From positions 248,001 to 312,000 of the forward strand of contig WHUZ01000049.1 of assembly GCA_015179045.1 (NCBI GenBank): DNA of 64,000 bases. The letters are read 5' to 3'. Origin of the DNA: Kalaharituber pfeilii (Eukaryota > Ascomycota > Pezizomycetes > Pezizales > Pezizaceae). A program made the position numbers and the translations under genes. Each line of letters begins with the position of its first letter. Within the stretch, counting starts at the first letter, position 1. A model generated the notes under the pieces. It was not told where the DNA came from, searched no databases, and saw only the letters and a list, made by a program, of their open reading frames with translations. Below are positions 34,455 through 44,912 of the stretch, piece by piece.

Positions 34455-35900
34455 CTACTCTACCCTCCCTCCCGCTTCCTCCGGTCCAATCATCGCCCTC
34501 CTTAATCTCTGGTCATTGATCCTGGTCTCCAGTATCTCCTTCAGCCTATACATCAACTCCAACTTTGACCCCGAAATACTGATACTCTTATCCCTCACCG
34601 CATGCAACTCTAGATTCTTCTTGAGCGCCGGAACCTGCAAGTTGGCTACATCCTCCGGATTCGAGATGTATGGGTGCTCATTTGGAATGCTAATTGCATT
34701 CCCGGCAGTGCGGTTGAGATAGTCGAGGCAGGGAGCTGGAATGCTGCATAGGCGACAGAAGATGCGCCCGGGGAGGGGATCGTCCTCGGTGGGATGGGGA
34801 AAGGGGCGGGATTGGAACTCTATTACGAGCCAGCGGAGGCTGGGGAGGGAGAAGCTGGTGCCGTCGAGGTAGAGGTGGGTGAGAGAGGTGAGTGCGGCTA
34901 GAGGGACACGGGCGTCATCGGTGATAGAGGGGTTAGAGCCAATGTGTAGTCGCTGGAGTGTATGCCGATGACAGACTAGGTGGTGGAGAGCATGGTTATC
35001 GATTCCAGTGTTTGAGAGGTTCAGGTCCCGGAGCTTTGGCAGGAGGCGCAATAGTGCAATATCGTCTTGCCCAAGGGGAAGGTTTGTGAAATCAAGTACC
35101 TCTAATTGGATGAAAGTGTCCTGTTTAAAAAAGACACTTAGGAGAGGAGGGCTAAAACTATTATAAATATCGGATCTGAACTTAGAAAGGGATAATGACG
35201 TGACCGCGCTTTCCCGGAATAACTCCAGAAGGGCAGGAGACCAGAGATCATCTTTAGTGAGAGCTTCTCCTATCTCATCGGCACTAGCACCGGGAGATAT
35301 GCTGCACTTTTTAGGAGGTTGCAGCAGGGAAAGGAGTGCAATCACTTGGTCCCCAATAGACTGGGACTTAGGACTGACACTTTCAGTGTGTTCCGAAATG
35401 GCATGCTGGGTTTCAGATCCATCTACATTGGACGCTGTATCCTTTCCGCTTACTTCAGCTTTGTTGTCCTTGTACTGGGGTTTGGGCCCTGTCCCTTGTG
35501 CCTTTTTTGTTGCTCTTTTCTTTCGTGAACCCTGTACATCCGTACTCCCTGTGGTGTTCACATTTGCATCTGCATTCTCCTTTTCTCCTAATGTACACCT
35601 CGTTCGCCGTTTTGCTGGCGGTGGAAGCACATCATCTTGACTGCTCGGCTTTGTTCCTTTGTCAGCCGTCTTCGTCGTGGAAGATCTCTTGAGAGAAGAC
35701 ACCTGGCCTTCGGGCCCCTGTTTGATTTTCAAGCCTTCGCTTTCCGCTGTGCTTACAGCGACATTGAGATTGTGCTTTTCTCCAAGGACAGACCGCCGCT
35801 GCCGCTGCCGCTTCGTTGCTGGCGCTGAAGCCACATCCTCTCCTGTGTTTGGTTCTGTGTCCTTGTAGACGCTGGAGGCGGCTCTTTTGCGAGGCGGCAT
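34455..35900 (-). CDS. Nuclear LRR protein with a C-terminal SAP-like motif
   Basis: A single exon encodes 481 residues from the ATG at 35900. The N-terminal 150 residues are basic and low complexity, with nuclear-localisation-like clusters (MPPRKRA, KRQRQRR, PAKRRTR). They contain two similar short repeats, RSVLGEKHN and RCTLGEKEN; the second contains a KEN sequence at 107-109. Residues about 265-360 form leucine-rich repeats (LEVLDFTNLPL, LRDLNLSNTGI, LQRLHIGSNPSI, LTHLYLDGTSF). Residues about 422-458 (VPALKKNLELHAVRDKSISI, SGSKLELMYRLKEIL) fit a SAP motif, a short helix-extended-helix that binds DNA in many chromatin proteins. Partner and process are unknown. It is divergently placed with the F-box gene, with 908 bases between the start codons. 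Confidence 0.85.
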   Translation of the reverse strand: MPPRKRAASSVYKDTEPNTGEDVASAPATKRQRQRRSVLGEKHNLNVAVSTAESEGLKIKQGPEGQVSSLKRSSTTKTADKGTKPSSQDDVLPPPAKRRTRCTLGEKENADANVNTTGSTDVQGSRKKRATKKAQGTGPKPQYKDNKAEVSGKDTASNVDGSETQHAISEHTESVSPKSQSIGDQVIALLSLLQPPKKCSISPGASADEIGEALTKDDLWSPALLELFRESAVTSLSLSKFRSDIYNSFSPPLLSVFFKQDTFIQLEVLDFTNLPLGQDDIALLRLLPKLRDLNLSNTGIDNHALHHLVCHRHTLQRLHIGSNPSITDDARVPLAALTSLTHLYLDGTSFSLPSLRWLVIEFQSRPFPHPTEDDPLPGRIFCRLCSIPAPCLDYLNRTAGNAISIPNEHPYISNPEDVANLQVPALKKNLELHAVRDKSISISGSKLELMYRLKEILETRINDQRLRRAMIGPEEAGGRVE

Positions 35901-36808
35901 TGTGGATATCTCTGCGCCGTTGTGTTAGCTGCTGCTGCTGCTGCTGCTGATTGTCTATTTGTTCTCTTTTCGCGTCAGGAGTGAGGGGGGGGCAGAGTGG
36001 GTTCGTTCCTGTGGGGGGGGGTCGTGAGTCGGTCAGTGGAGGCCAGTAACTGAGGGGGTGATCTGGCGATAAGATTAGATTGACTTAATCAGATTAGATT
36101 AGATAGGACACACTGACGAGCTTCACGCCGCCAACCGCCGCAGCAGGAGCAACGCTGTCGAGAGCAAAAAGGAGAGGGGCCGCGAAGGGGCCGCGAAGGG
36201 GCCGGCAAACGCGCTCGACGCTGGCCGGCGTCGCTGTGCGCTTGCAGCTGCGCTGTCACCACGCCTCCGAGTTCGTCCGCCCCCCGCCCCTCGCACCCGA
36301 AGCCCCCTCCCGCTACCCCCCCGATCCACCCGCTCACGGCCGTCGAGATCGGTGATATCATGGCATGCGCCGTTCCCCAGTAGTCTTTATGATTTCGCTA
36401 CAGCTCAGCACTTGGCCCCACAGCGCCAAAGATATTAATATCTAAAAACAAGAAAGAAAGAAAAAAAGAAAAAAAAAAAATACATATACATAGACGAGTA
36501 AACTGACTTGCATCTCTGCTTCTCTCGAAAGCCCTTGTGCTGATGAAGTTTGGCCAGCTGCTCGCACCCTCCGCGCCCGCATCAACTGCAGGATAGCTTG
36601 CTTTGCCTCCCCGCCTGCCCCGCCGCCTCCTACGCCCTAGAGACACTCAGCGCAGACACAAACCCCCTGTTTCCCCAATTCTTCCCCGTCAGTTGCTCGA
36701 GAAGCGCCGGGACAAGGGTACATAGCACCTCTGCCCCCCCCCCCCCCCCAACAACAACAACCACCATCACATCTACTCAGGGCATTCCGGTAGCCTACTT
36801 ATCTCAAA
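35901..36808. promoter_or_regulatory. Divergent promoter with clustered AGATTA repeats
   Basis: The interval separates the starts of the LRR/SAP gene (minus) and the F-box gene (plus). Near 36070-36105 AGATTA or GATTAGATT is repeated about five times, with a central TTAATC in inverted orientation, followed by GATAGGACAC. CTG triplets occur at 35930-35950. GC-rich sequence fills 36120-36340, and a C-run with an ACA-rich tail (36737-36775) precedes the F-box ATG. Confidence 0.45.
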
Positions 36809-38852
36809 ATGGATACGGCGAAGGTTGACAGCTCAAATGGCTCAGTGCCGATCCTCACTCTGCCGGACGAGATTCTTCAGTCAATTTTCTCTTTCGTGCC
36901 AGATGACTCCATTTTTGCAGTCTCACAGGTCTGCAGACGCCTTTACATATTGTCCAGTCTCCCAATCGCTTGGAGGGGCCGGTGCGCAAAATATCAATTT
37001 TGGGAAACGCATCATGCGTATTTTTCCAAGCTCAAACATGCCTCTCCTTCAGACGTGCAATGGAAAAGGCTTTTTGTCCGAAGATATCGTTCTGATAAGA
37101 GAGTAACTGATATATTGAATAAAATCATATCATCCAGCACCGATATGATTGATGGGTTCGAGCAAATTGCTAGGGAAGGGTATGATGCGAAGGATTGCTT
37201 AAAACAGCATCTCGAGGCCCCAGATGACGCGGAAGATGTTCTAGCAAGGAGGTGAGATTGCCAGGCCATCGATTGATATTTCCACTTAATCTGATGGTCT
37301 CGTAGGTACTATGCCAGCGAAGCTCTGGCTTTCATTCACCGGAGGAGAGCAATTGAGATCTGGAAAAAAATAGGTGACGGAATAGACGTCAAGCTCGAGG
37401 AGGCTCTAGGAGCTTATGATTTGTTTGTTACAAGGGGGGCAAGCCGAGATGTTGAACAAGTGAGTAGTGAATTAATATGAATTAAATTTAGTCAAGCCCC
37501 TATCATATAGCTGATATCATTTTATCTACCCTCAGATAACCAGATCTCTCGACGCTCTTGCTGCACAATTCCGTGAAGAATACCCTTACTATACGACCCG
37601 TTCCACTAACGAAACCGCTTCTCTCCTCATCGCGTTCATGCGCAAAGAGGGCTTCGTGGGAGCTAACTATGAGAACTACCACGCCCTTCGCAATAGCTTC
37701 ATCGGTATCTGCATTGACTCCAGCCGTGCAACCCTCCCATTGACCACCGTTGCCGTATTCTGTGCTTTAGGAAGCCGAATTGGCCTTGACGTCAAGCCAT
37801 GCGGCTTCACGTACCATGTTATCGCCATTGTGACCGATAGCGACGCGACTAAGAGTCCCGCAGACCGTGTATCATTCTGGGATCCGTTCAAAACGCATTT
37901 GGAGATATCACGGTGCGAATTGGAAGATCAGTTGCGAGCGCTGGATATGCCTGCTAGCTTGAGCTTTCTAACGCCGTCAAATATAAGGGAACTTATAGTC
38001 CGTGTAGCGCGCAATATATTGGAGTCTGTGAGGAGTATAGCGGCGCAGCATATAGTTACTTTATCAGGAATCAATGATATGGATCGGCCGCCACTGATGC
38101 CAGAGCGACACACTGCTTTGTATGCAGCATTAACAGCCTCGGTGATTTGTGGGCCCCCAGCGAGTACAAGACTGCTGGAACATATGTGCACACTGATGCA
38201 GAAAGATTTTTACATGGATGTGGGGTTCTTCGAGACAGATATGGCGAGGCTGATTTCAGAAGATGATGCGATGATGTTGCATAATATTTGCAATGCAGTT
38301 CGGAATGAGGATAAGACACCGAAGAAGGCAATGAGAAGAGAGTCTGCAAAACCGGATCCTTCGGGAACGGGCCATATACTGAGCAATAACGTACGGGTAT
38401 GTCTTCAGAATGTACCGGTGTTTGGATGCGTACATAGCCAACTGACATGGAAATAGTACCGAGTTGGCACCATCTTCCGTCACAAAAGATACGACTACGA
38501 TGCTGTCATCACCGGATGGACCAAGAACTGTGCCACGGACGAGAACTGGATTCGGCATATGCAGGTGGACAAGCTCAAGCGGGGAAGGCATCAACCGTTT
38601 TATAACGTATTGTAAGTTTCCCGCCCTCTTCACCCTGTATTTGTATATACTGGTTACTAACACTGTTGAAATAAACACAGTGTCGCAGATGGGTCCTCCC
38701 GCTATGTAGCAGAAGATAATATCATCCCGCTCCAGCCCAAGGAAGGACACGTGCTGAGTAACTTTTTGGCGCTAGGGAAGTATTTTAAGAGGTTTGATGA
38801 GAATGAGGGGAGATTTGTGAGCAATCTGATGGATGAGTATCCAGATGATTGA
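36809..38852 (+). CDS. F-box protein with YccV-type domain (FBXO21-like)
   Basis: Five exons: join(36809..37251,37306..37459,37536..38396,38457..38611,38681..38852), 594 residues, all junctions GT..AG and in phase. An F-box lies at about residues 14-60 (ILTLPDEILQSIFSFVPDDS, then VCRRLYILSSLPIAWRGRC). Residues about 200-420 resemble the SirB1/transglutaminase-like region. Residues about 487-555 (YRVGTIFRHKRYDYDAVITG, W, then YNVFVADGSSRYVAEDNI) match the hemimethylated-DNA-binding (YccV) family. This order is that of human FBXO21, a substrate receptor of SCF ubiquitin ligases. The F-box would bind Skp1. The substrate and any binding to methylated DNA are not shown by the sequence. The presence of a DNA methyltransferase gene about 18 kb away may be chance. 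Confidence 0.87.
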
Positions 38853-39903
38853 GGTTTTGCGTTGGGGTGGGGGGACTAACTAAGTGATAGGGAAAAGATG
38901 GTTGGTTTAGGGGTTATGTACTTTTATGCTAGGCGGGAGGGTACCGTGTTGGATGGGAGGGAGGGGATATACACATCCATTTGTACCAGGCCGGTTCCGC
39001 CTGTCGTTTTTTGGTACTTTGTACCTTTGGTTTAGCTGGGAACTTTTTGACACGTCAATATTGTTCATTCCGAGTTTGTTCCTGCGTATATATATATATA
39101 CATATATATACATATTTCTTATCTCGCGTTTTTTTTATTGTTGAGTTTTATTTTTACATTTTTACCAAATTGGAGACCGGCGAAGGATACATATACATAC
39201 ATAGGTAAAGGTTATTTATGCAGTTTTTTTTGAATGTTCAAGCGATTAAGCTCGATGGGCTAGCTATAAAGGGTCCTTTGTTTTTTTTTTGGAATTTACC
39301 TTTGCGAGATCACTTTACTTGATATTTACTTTACCCTGAAGCTTGCTATGCCGAATTCCCCCCCCCCCCCCCCACACACACACACACACCTCCCCTACGC
39401 ACCTAACTTGCACTTAATAGTACTCAATCTTACGTTGGCTTTAACCTAGAAATCAAGGGACTCAACTCAAGCTTTCTCTGGGGGGAACATGGTATCCAAT
39501 TTCACTCTTCTTGTTCTCTTTCCTTTGGCCCACTTTGGGCAATATGCACAGTGCTAATAATGACCAGGCAAGCATCAAAAGAGAAATATCTATCAAGAAC
39601 ATCGAATAAAAAGAATCAAGTATGTACTTTGTATATTTTCAGCCCCCAGACTGCAGTGAGAAAAAGAAAACTGCTACAACACAGATACGCGTTATTATAC
39701 AATACTCGCTCGTTCCAATACTTTATGAACGAGCGAATAAATGATTTGGGATTCAAAAAAAATATAGAAAGGCCCTCCTTATTTCCGAAATATACTCCGT
39801 ATTGTTTTCCTTCCGGTTCCTTACTATGCGTCTATGCTGCGTCCTGTCAACTCCCCAAGCACACTCTTCTCCTTTCTTTCTCTCTGCATCCCAAAAAACA
39901 CTC
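38853..39903. other. Convergent intergenic region with C-run/CA microsatellite
   Basis: This lies between two convergent stops. It contains (TA)n-like sequence at 39088-39115, and a C-run followed directly by a CA repeat at about 39359-39388. The 3' UTRs of both genes probably lie here. No gene is seen. Confidence 0.5.
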
Positions 39904-41836
39904 TCATTTCTTCCCTCTCGCTCCCAAACCGCCCTCAAATCCCGGCCTGCCCCCACCACCACCAGCCTTCCCCTTATTCTTCTTCATCTTTACTTTCCCA
40001 CCCATCTTTGAGACCTTTTTCTTTCCCGCCTTACCCAATTTCTTAGCTTCTTTGCGTTTGGCAATGTTTTCTTCGCGCTTCTTTTGGCGTACAGCTTTGC
40101 TTTTAGCGACGTTGTCGATGCGTTCGTTCCTGTGTGCGTCATGTCAGCCGCGCATATCTCTATATAAAGTAGCTAAAGCCGAAACATCCAGAACTTACCA
40201 CTCCTTCTCACTCTTTTTCTTCTTCGCTTCCACCCTCTTCAGTGACTTCTTCAGCAACTTCTCATCGTCCCTCACCTTCTCCCCCTCCACCTTACTCAAT
40301 GCCTTGCCCCACCTCTCGCTCTCCTCCACCTTCTCCTTCTTCTCTGGGCTCATCTTCTCTATTCTCGCCTTTTTAGCCTGTAACTGCGCCAGCGCTCCAT
40401 GCGGGTCACTTGATCTCTTCCTCTGCTTCTTCCCTGTACCCCTGCCCAACGGGTCCAAGCTCTCTCCATCATCAAACATGATTTTCCCAAACGCATAGTT
40501 ACCCGTTTGTGGTGCTGGTGACGTAACATGTCCGTCCACAGATGTCCCCCGCGACGAAGAGGCAATTATCCCGCCCATCACACTTCCATTTTCAAATTCC
40601 TGTTTCTGTTGCTGGGCCTCCTTTTCCTTCTTGCGCTGTTCGGCCTTTTTCGCTTTCCGTGCCTCCTCTTTGGCGCGACGGGCTTCCATGAGTTCTTGCC
40701 GGTTACGCGGTGTCTTGCCATCCGGTCCATCCGCTTTTCGTGCTGCACGAAGAGCCTCAATTCGTGCTGCAAGACGTGCGCGCAAGTCCAATATCGATTC
40801 CGCTGACCTTTTCTCCATAACCTCCGCGCCAGGTTCCGCGATTGGCGGAGTGGTAGCTGCGGTCGTATTAGATAAAGCTGGGGACGTAGAGGCTGTGGAG
40901 GGATCCACACCATTCGTAGTCACCGATTCTGATAATCCCAGAAGTGATATTGATGAGTCGATGTCCATTTCAGCACTGTCTTCGCTGCCCGCTTGATTTT
41001 TCTTGCCCCTGTGTTTTTCCTCCTGCTTTTTTTTCTTCAGTGCCTGTTGCTTGTTCTTTTCTTCAAGTTTCCTTGTCTGTTTCAGCTTCTTTTCCTCTTT
41101 GGTGAGCTTGGGCGGCTTCCCCTGCTGCCACCGCTGTTCCTGCTGCTTGGGTATCACTGACTCATTCTTCTTCCCCTTGCCCCTCTCTTTCTTTGATTTT
41201 TCCTCCTTCTCCTTCTTCTTTCCCTCCTCTTCGTCATCACTCAGATCTTCATAATCATCCTCATCACCCAACTCGACATCCATCCCATTATCTTCCAACT
41301 CATCATTCTTAAGGTCATCATCCTTATGGTCCTCCCCATCCTCCATTTCCTCATCTTCGTCCTCGCTTGATTCTGGTCCGCCATTATCCCGAACGCCGGC
41401 CGCACTTACTATTGCGTCTGGATCTAATTTTGCTTTTTTAGCGCGAGCGGACTCTTCTTTCGACTGCTTGCGTTTATTCCATTGGGACTTTTGGAGAGAA
41501 CGAGGACAGATTATGTAAAGTAAGCATTGTCAAGCATTATGGTAGATACTATGGCTGAATTCTGAAAGGGGTGGCGAGCAACGAGAGTTGGCAGTATGGT
41601 GGTGATTGCAATGCAGGTGAGAGAGAGAAGGCCATGAGAGAGGTGGGAAATTACGTACACTTGAATCCTTCTGGCCGTAGTAGTACTTTCCTGGTATCAG
41701 CGATAATAGCCCATCAAAAGCGTCCGAGTGCTTCCGTAGTCGTTCCTAGATAGACACCGAGTGAAGTCAGTCTATATCCTCACTGCATCTTCGTCTTCAT
41801 TTGGAGGATATAGGCCTCCACCTCTAAATCCGCCAT
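39904..41836 (-). CDS. RRP14: SURF6/Rrp14 ribosome biogenesis protein
   Basis: Four exons: complement(join(39904..40129,40199..41487,41659..41745,41822..41836)), 538 residues. The N-terminus is assembled from a 15-base first exon (MADLE), then ERLRKHSDAFDGLLSLIPGK and YYYGQKDSS, then SQWNKRKQSKEE. This matches the conserved N-terminal motif of yeast Rrp14. A long Lys/Glu-rich coiled region follows. The SURF6 domain starts around residue 264 (SILDLRARLAARIEALRAAR) and includes NRQELMEARRAKEEARKAKK and YAFGKIMFDD. The basic C-terminus (NERIDNVAKSKAVRQKKREE) is in the last exon. The protein is nucleolar and binds rRNA; it is needed for pre-rRNA processing. The first donor is a weak GTGGAG, chosen because the join reproduces the family sequence LEERLR. 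Confidence 0.88.
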
Positions 41837-42583
41837 CGCTGACAATCACCGAGTCTCTTCAGCGGTCTCACTTAATAAGCACCAGATATACAAGCAGTTC
41901 ACCAAAAGGAACTAGAATTCGATAAGATATCCAGGAGGGAATAAATGTAGCTATGATGGTTCAGCCCTTATGGCGGGCGTGCAGGCGGTCGAACGTTTGA
42001 ACAGTTGCAAATGGTGAAAGTATAAGTCGACGCCGAAATGGGAACAAGTACCGTAAGTACCGTAGTTCTAGCTGTCTCAGTGTGCGAGTGATTGTCTAGA
42101 ATCCTCGTCCAAATTTCTAATCACAAATTGCGCTTATTGGTAGAATGTGGAATAATCTCTTTTTACCCTCGCTTGCAATAAAGCTTTCTGATTTGGAACT
42201 GCGTTGTGATGGAATGAAAAACGAGAGTCCACAGTTCCCAGTGGTTGTGGGCGGTTCGCCAAGATTTGCACTTGGCATTCATGCGGCTAATTAGGTGAGA
42301 CTAAGAAGAGGAAAAGGTTCAGGGTAACGCCTGCATCGCGTAACGCAGTACGAGGCCATGACACACAGACCGTAGGTTTCCCATCTGCGCACATAGTTCA
42401 TTGAAGGTCATCAAAGTAACCTGACCAAGGCTTAGTGTTTTTGTTCAATTTTTCAAATACTGTGCACAACTCGATAACGTCAACTAGAGAAGAAACTGAT
42501 TTCCATTGCCATGAAGCCAGCCGCTAATTTCATTTCTTCGTGATTAGGGAGAGAAGTCCAACATCCAGGCCAAACCCAGTTCC
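41837..42583. other. Promoter region of the Rrp14 gene and 3' flank of the PIMT gene
   Basis: About 750 bases between two minus-strand genes. No ORF or repeat of note is present. The part next to 41836 should hold the promoter of the SURF6 gene. Confidence 0.4.
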
Positions 42584-43678
42584 CTACTCCTCATACTTCC
42601 TTGCATCCGTCAATGGCACATACATCACGCCATACATTCTCTTCTTCTCGACCTCCCCTTTCTCATTCTTATCGATCTGCCACACATACTGCGAATAGCC
42701 CCCATCTACCGGGATAAACATCCTCCCCGGCGCTTTAAGTTGCGAGATCAACGGCTCGTGCAACTCTTTTGCCGCAGCGCCAACATGAATAGCATCATAG
42801 GGACCACCCTTTGGGTACCCAAGTCTGCCGTCGCCGGTAACAATCTCAATAGTCCCATCATCTAGGAAGGCAGAGTGGACAGGAGACTTCCGCAGGTTCT
42901 TGATGGATTGCTCCGTAATTTGTGGGATGTGGTCGATCCCGACTACTTTCCCTCCAGGAGCCTAGATGCACCAGTTTCGCCAGAAATGGTTAGCTGTCAA
43001 ACTTGGCTTGAGTGGGCTAAACTCTAGGAGGGCGCCGCCGAGCTGTGATGAGGATGGCGGCACGGGCATTTGGGTATTCCTACCACGAGGTGAGCAAAAA
43101 CAGCACATAGGTATCCGCTCCCGCTCCCAATATCGAGGACCCTTGAGCCGGGATACAGAAAGTTCTTGAGCGTCTCTACAGCCTACATTCTCCTCCCCAC
43201 ATAGCTTTAGTAGCTTTCTAAACGCTTTCTGGTACAGTTCTTCCTAATGGTGCGATGTTCTGCACTCACATTGGCATGGATATGGGGAGCTACCCCAGCA
43301 CATCAGCAAGCTACCCAGTTGTCCCACCAGAATCGATGTAGGCTCACCTGAGATCGTAGCGTCCCACCCAATCCTCTGCGGTGCGTCCTCATAGGGACTC
43401 TCTGAACAAAAGTGTGCTCTATCAACCTTCAACATGGCCTGCTTCACCTCCATCGTCGCAAGCAGCCCATTTCTCCACAAATTCTCAATCAACCCGACGT
43501 TCGACGAAGCAGAGCATCGCCAAGACATTGCGATAGCTACACTTGGGTCAATGAACCCCTCGTTCGGACGTTTCTCTTGTTGGCTCCGTTTGTGAGCAGA
43601 TAGTAGAAACCAGGTGAGTACCAGTACCAGGGACAGTAGTCCTGCTACACGATAGTATTTCAGCGCCGACGAGGCCAC
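42584..43678 (-). CDS. Protein-L-isoaspartate O-methyltransferase with N-terminal membrane extension
   Basis: Four exons: complement(join(42584..42961,43084..43182,43270..43289,43348..43678)), 275 residues. The enzyme uses S-adenosylmethionine to methylate isoaspartyl residues in damaged proteins so that they can revert. The core starts MSWRCSASSNVGLIENLWRN, then VDRAHF, DATISAPHIHANAVE (using a 20-base exon), the SAM-binding motif VLDIGSGSGYL at about 132-142, and VVGIDHIPQIT. It ends ...VPLTDARKYEE. The core alone would be 225 residues, the usual PIMT length. The frame extends 50 residues upstream to MASSALKYY and includes a hydrophobic segment (VAGLLSLVLVLTWFLLSAHK) followed by a basic stretch, which looks like a signal anchor. 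Whether translation starts at 43678 or at the internal ATG at 43528 cannot be settled from sequence alone. Confidence 0.9.
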
Positions 43679-44912
43679 TGGAGAATGAAGTTGAGCACTT
43701 AGTGAAAAATCGTAGTATCCAGGTTATCGGCGTATCAACGCAAGAGTTGATTCACGGTCTATCGAGTGGATGGGAGAACTGTAGCCAACGGGCTATATAT
43801 TAACATGTATTAGCCATGACCATTAAGCAACCCTTGGCCAAAGACAGGGGACCAAGACGGACCACTAACATATCTGTCAAAGACACACTCCTGCTCCTTG
43901 CGCCCGGTCTCCAAGATAAAAGAATAGCAGACACAGACCCAAGTCGGGTGAGAGGAGCTGGTACCAAGCGGGATTTGGCAAGGATCAGATGTTTGGACGG
44001 CACAACTGTGGTGCTTCTTGCAGTCACTGTATTGACGTTGGTACGAGCGACACGAGTTCTGGCGTTCTGATATACAGTATGATGCCCTCAGCTCGATGCT
44101 GTGTCTCTATGCATGCTTCCCAAAGGGCTTGCACTTGCTGTGGTTGCCATGCTGCGTCCCGTCATAATTACCAAAGAATGTGATGCGCGGAACGCCAGTC
44201 AACGGCTGGTGCCTCCCACCGTCAATCCTTACCATCTTCACGCTTAACGCCATCTGTATTGAATTGATACAACGACACCCATGAGAGGGAAGAAATGGAG
44301 GGAGCAGAGCTCGAAGTCTGCTGTATGATGAAATAACACGGCTAGATTCTATCACGGGTATATATTTGTGCCGGAGCGAGCTGTTGGAATAGAGCTGCAA
44401 TATAATTCAGTACAGTAAGAAATTTACAAAGTAGAGTGTATGTTCACAAACCAAGAAGCGACAGACACAAAAAGTATAAAAATTTCAATCGAAAAACCGG
44501 AAAACTGGGAAATCGAACGTCCATGCTGTATATTTACTAAAAAAACGTAATGAATTTGAAACGATGATTGAAACCACAAGAACAACTCCACAATGGTCAC
44601 CCTATGATGTGCCCCCTCCCCTCCGTCAATGAAGCTACTGTAAGCAAAATCTGCAAATATGGAATATAGAATGACTGAGAAAAGACCAGAAAGACAAATG
44701 AACCCCTGTACCGCCATAGACCACCCTTCGCCAGAATATTATTAAATAAAAAATCAAATAAAAGAAAAGCCAACCAACGTAACGTGCGCAAGCGAAGATA
44801 AACGTGATTAAGAAAAACGAACCGCCTGTCGGAGTTGCAATTCCTCGCTTGAACATACAGCAAGAGAATATACACTCACGCAATTTACCAGAGCGAATTT
44901 CATACACCTCTT
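43679..44912. other. Intergenic, no gene seen
   Basis: This spans the promoter of the methyltransferase gene and the 3' flank of the Bsd2-like gene. It is AT-rich near 44.4-44.9 kb, with short hydrophobic ORFs that look compositional. Confidence 0.4.

Noticed and set aside
39551..40498. 315-codon ORF on the + strand, Pro/Phe/Ser-rich
   Set aside because: It is antisense to the SURF6/Rrp14 gene. Its composition mirrors Lys/Glu codons and it has no recognisable domain.
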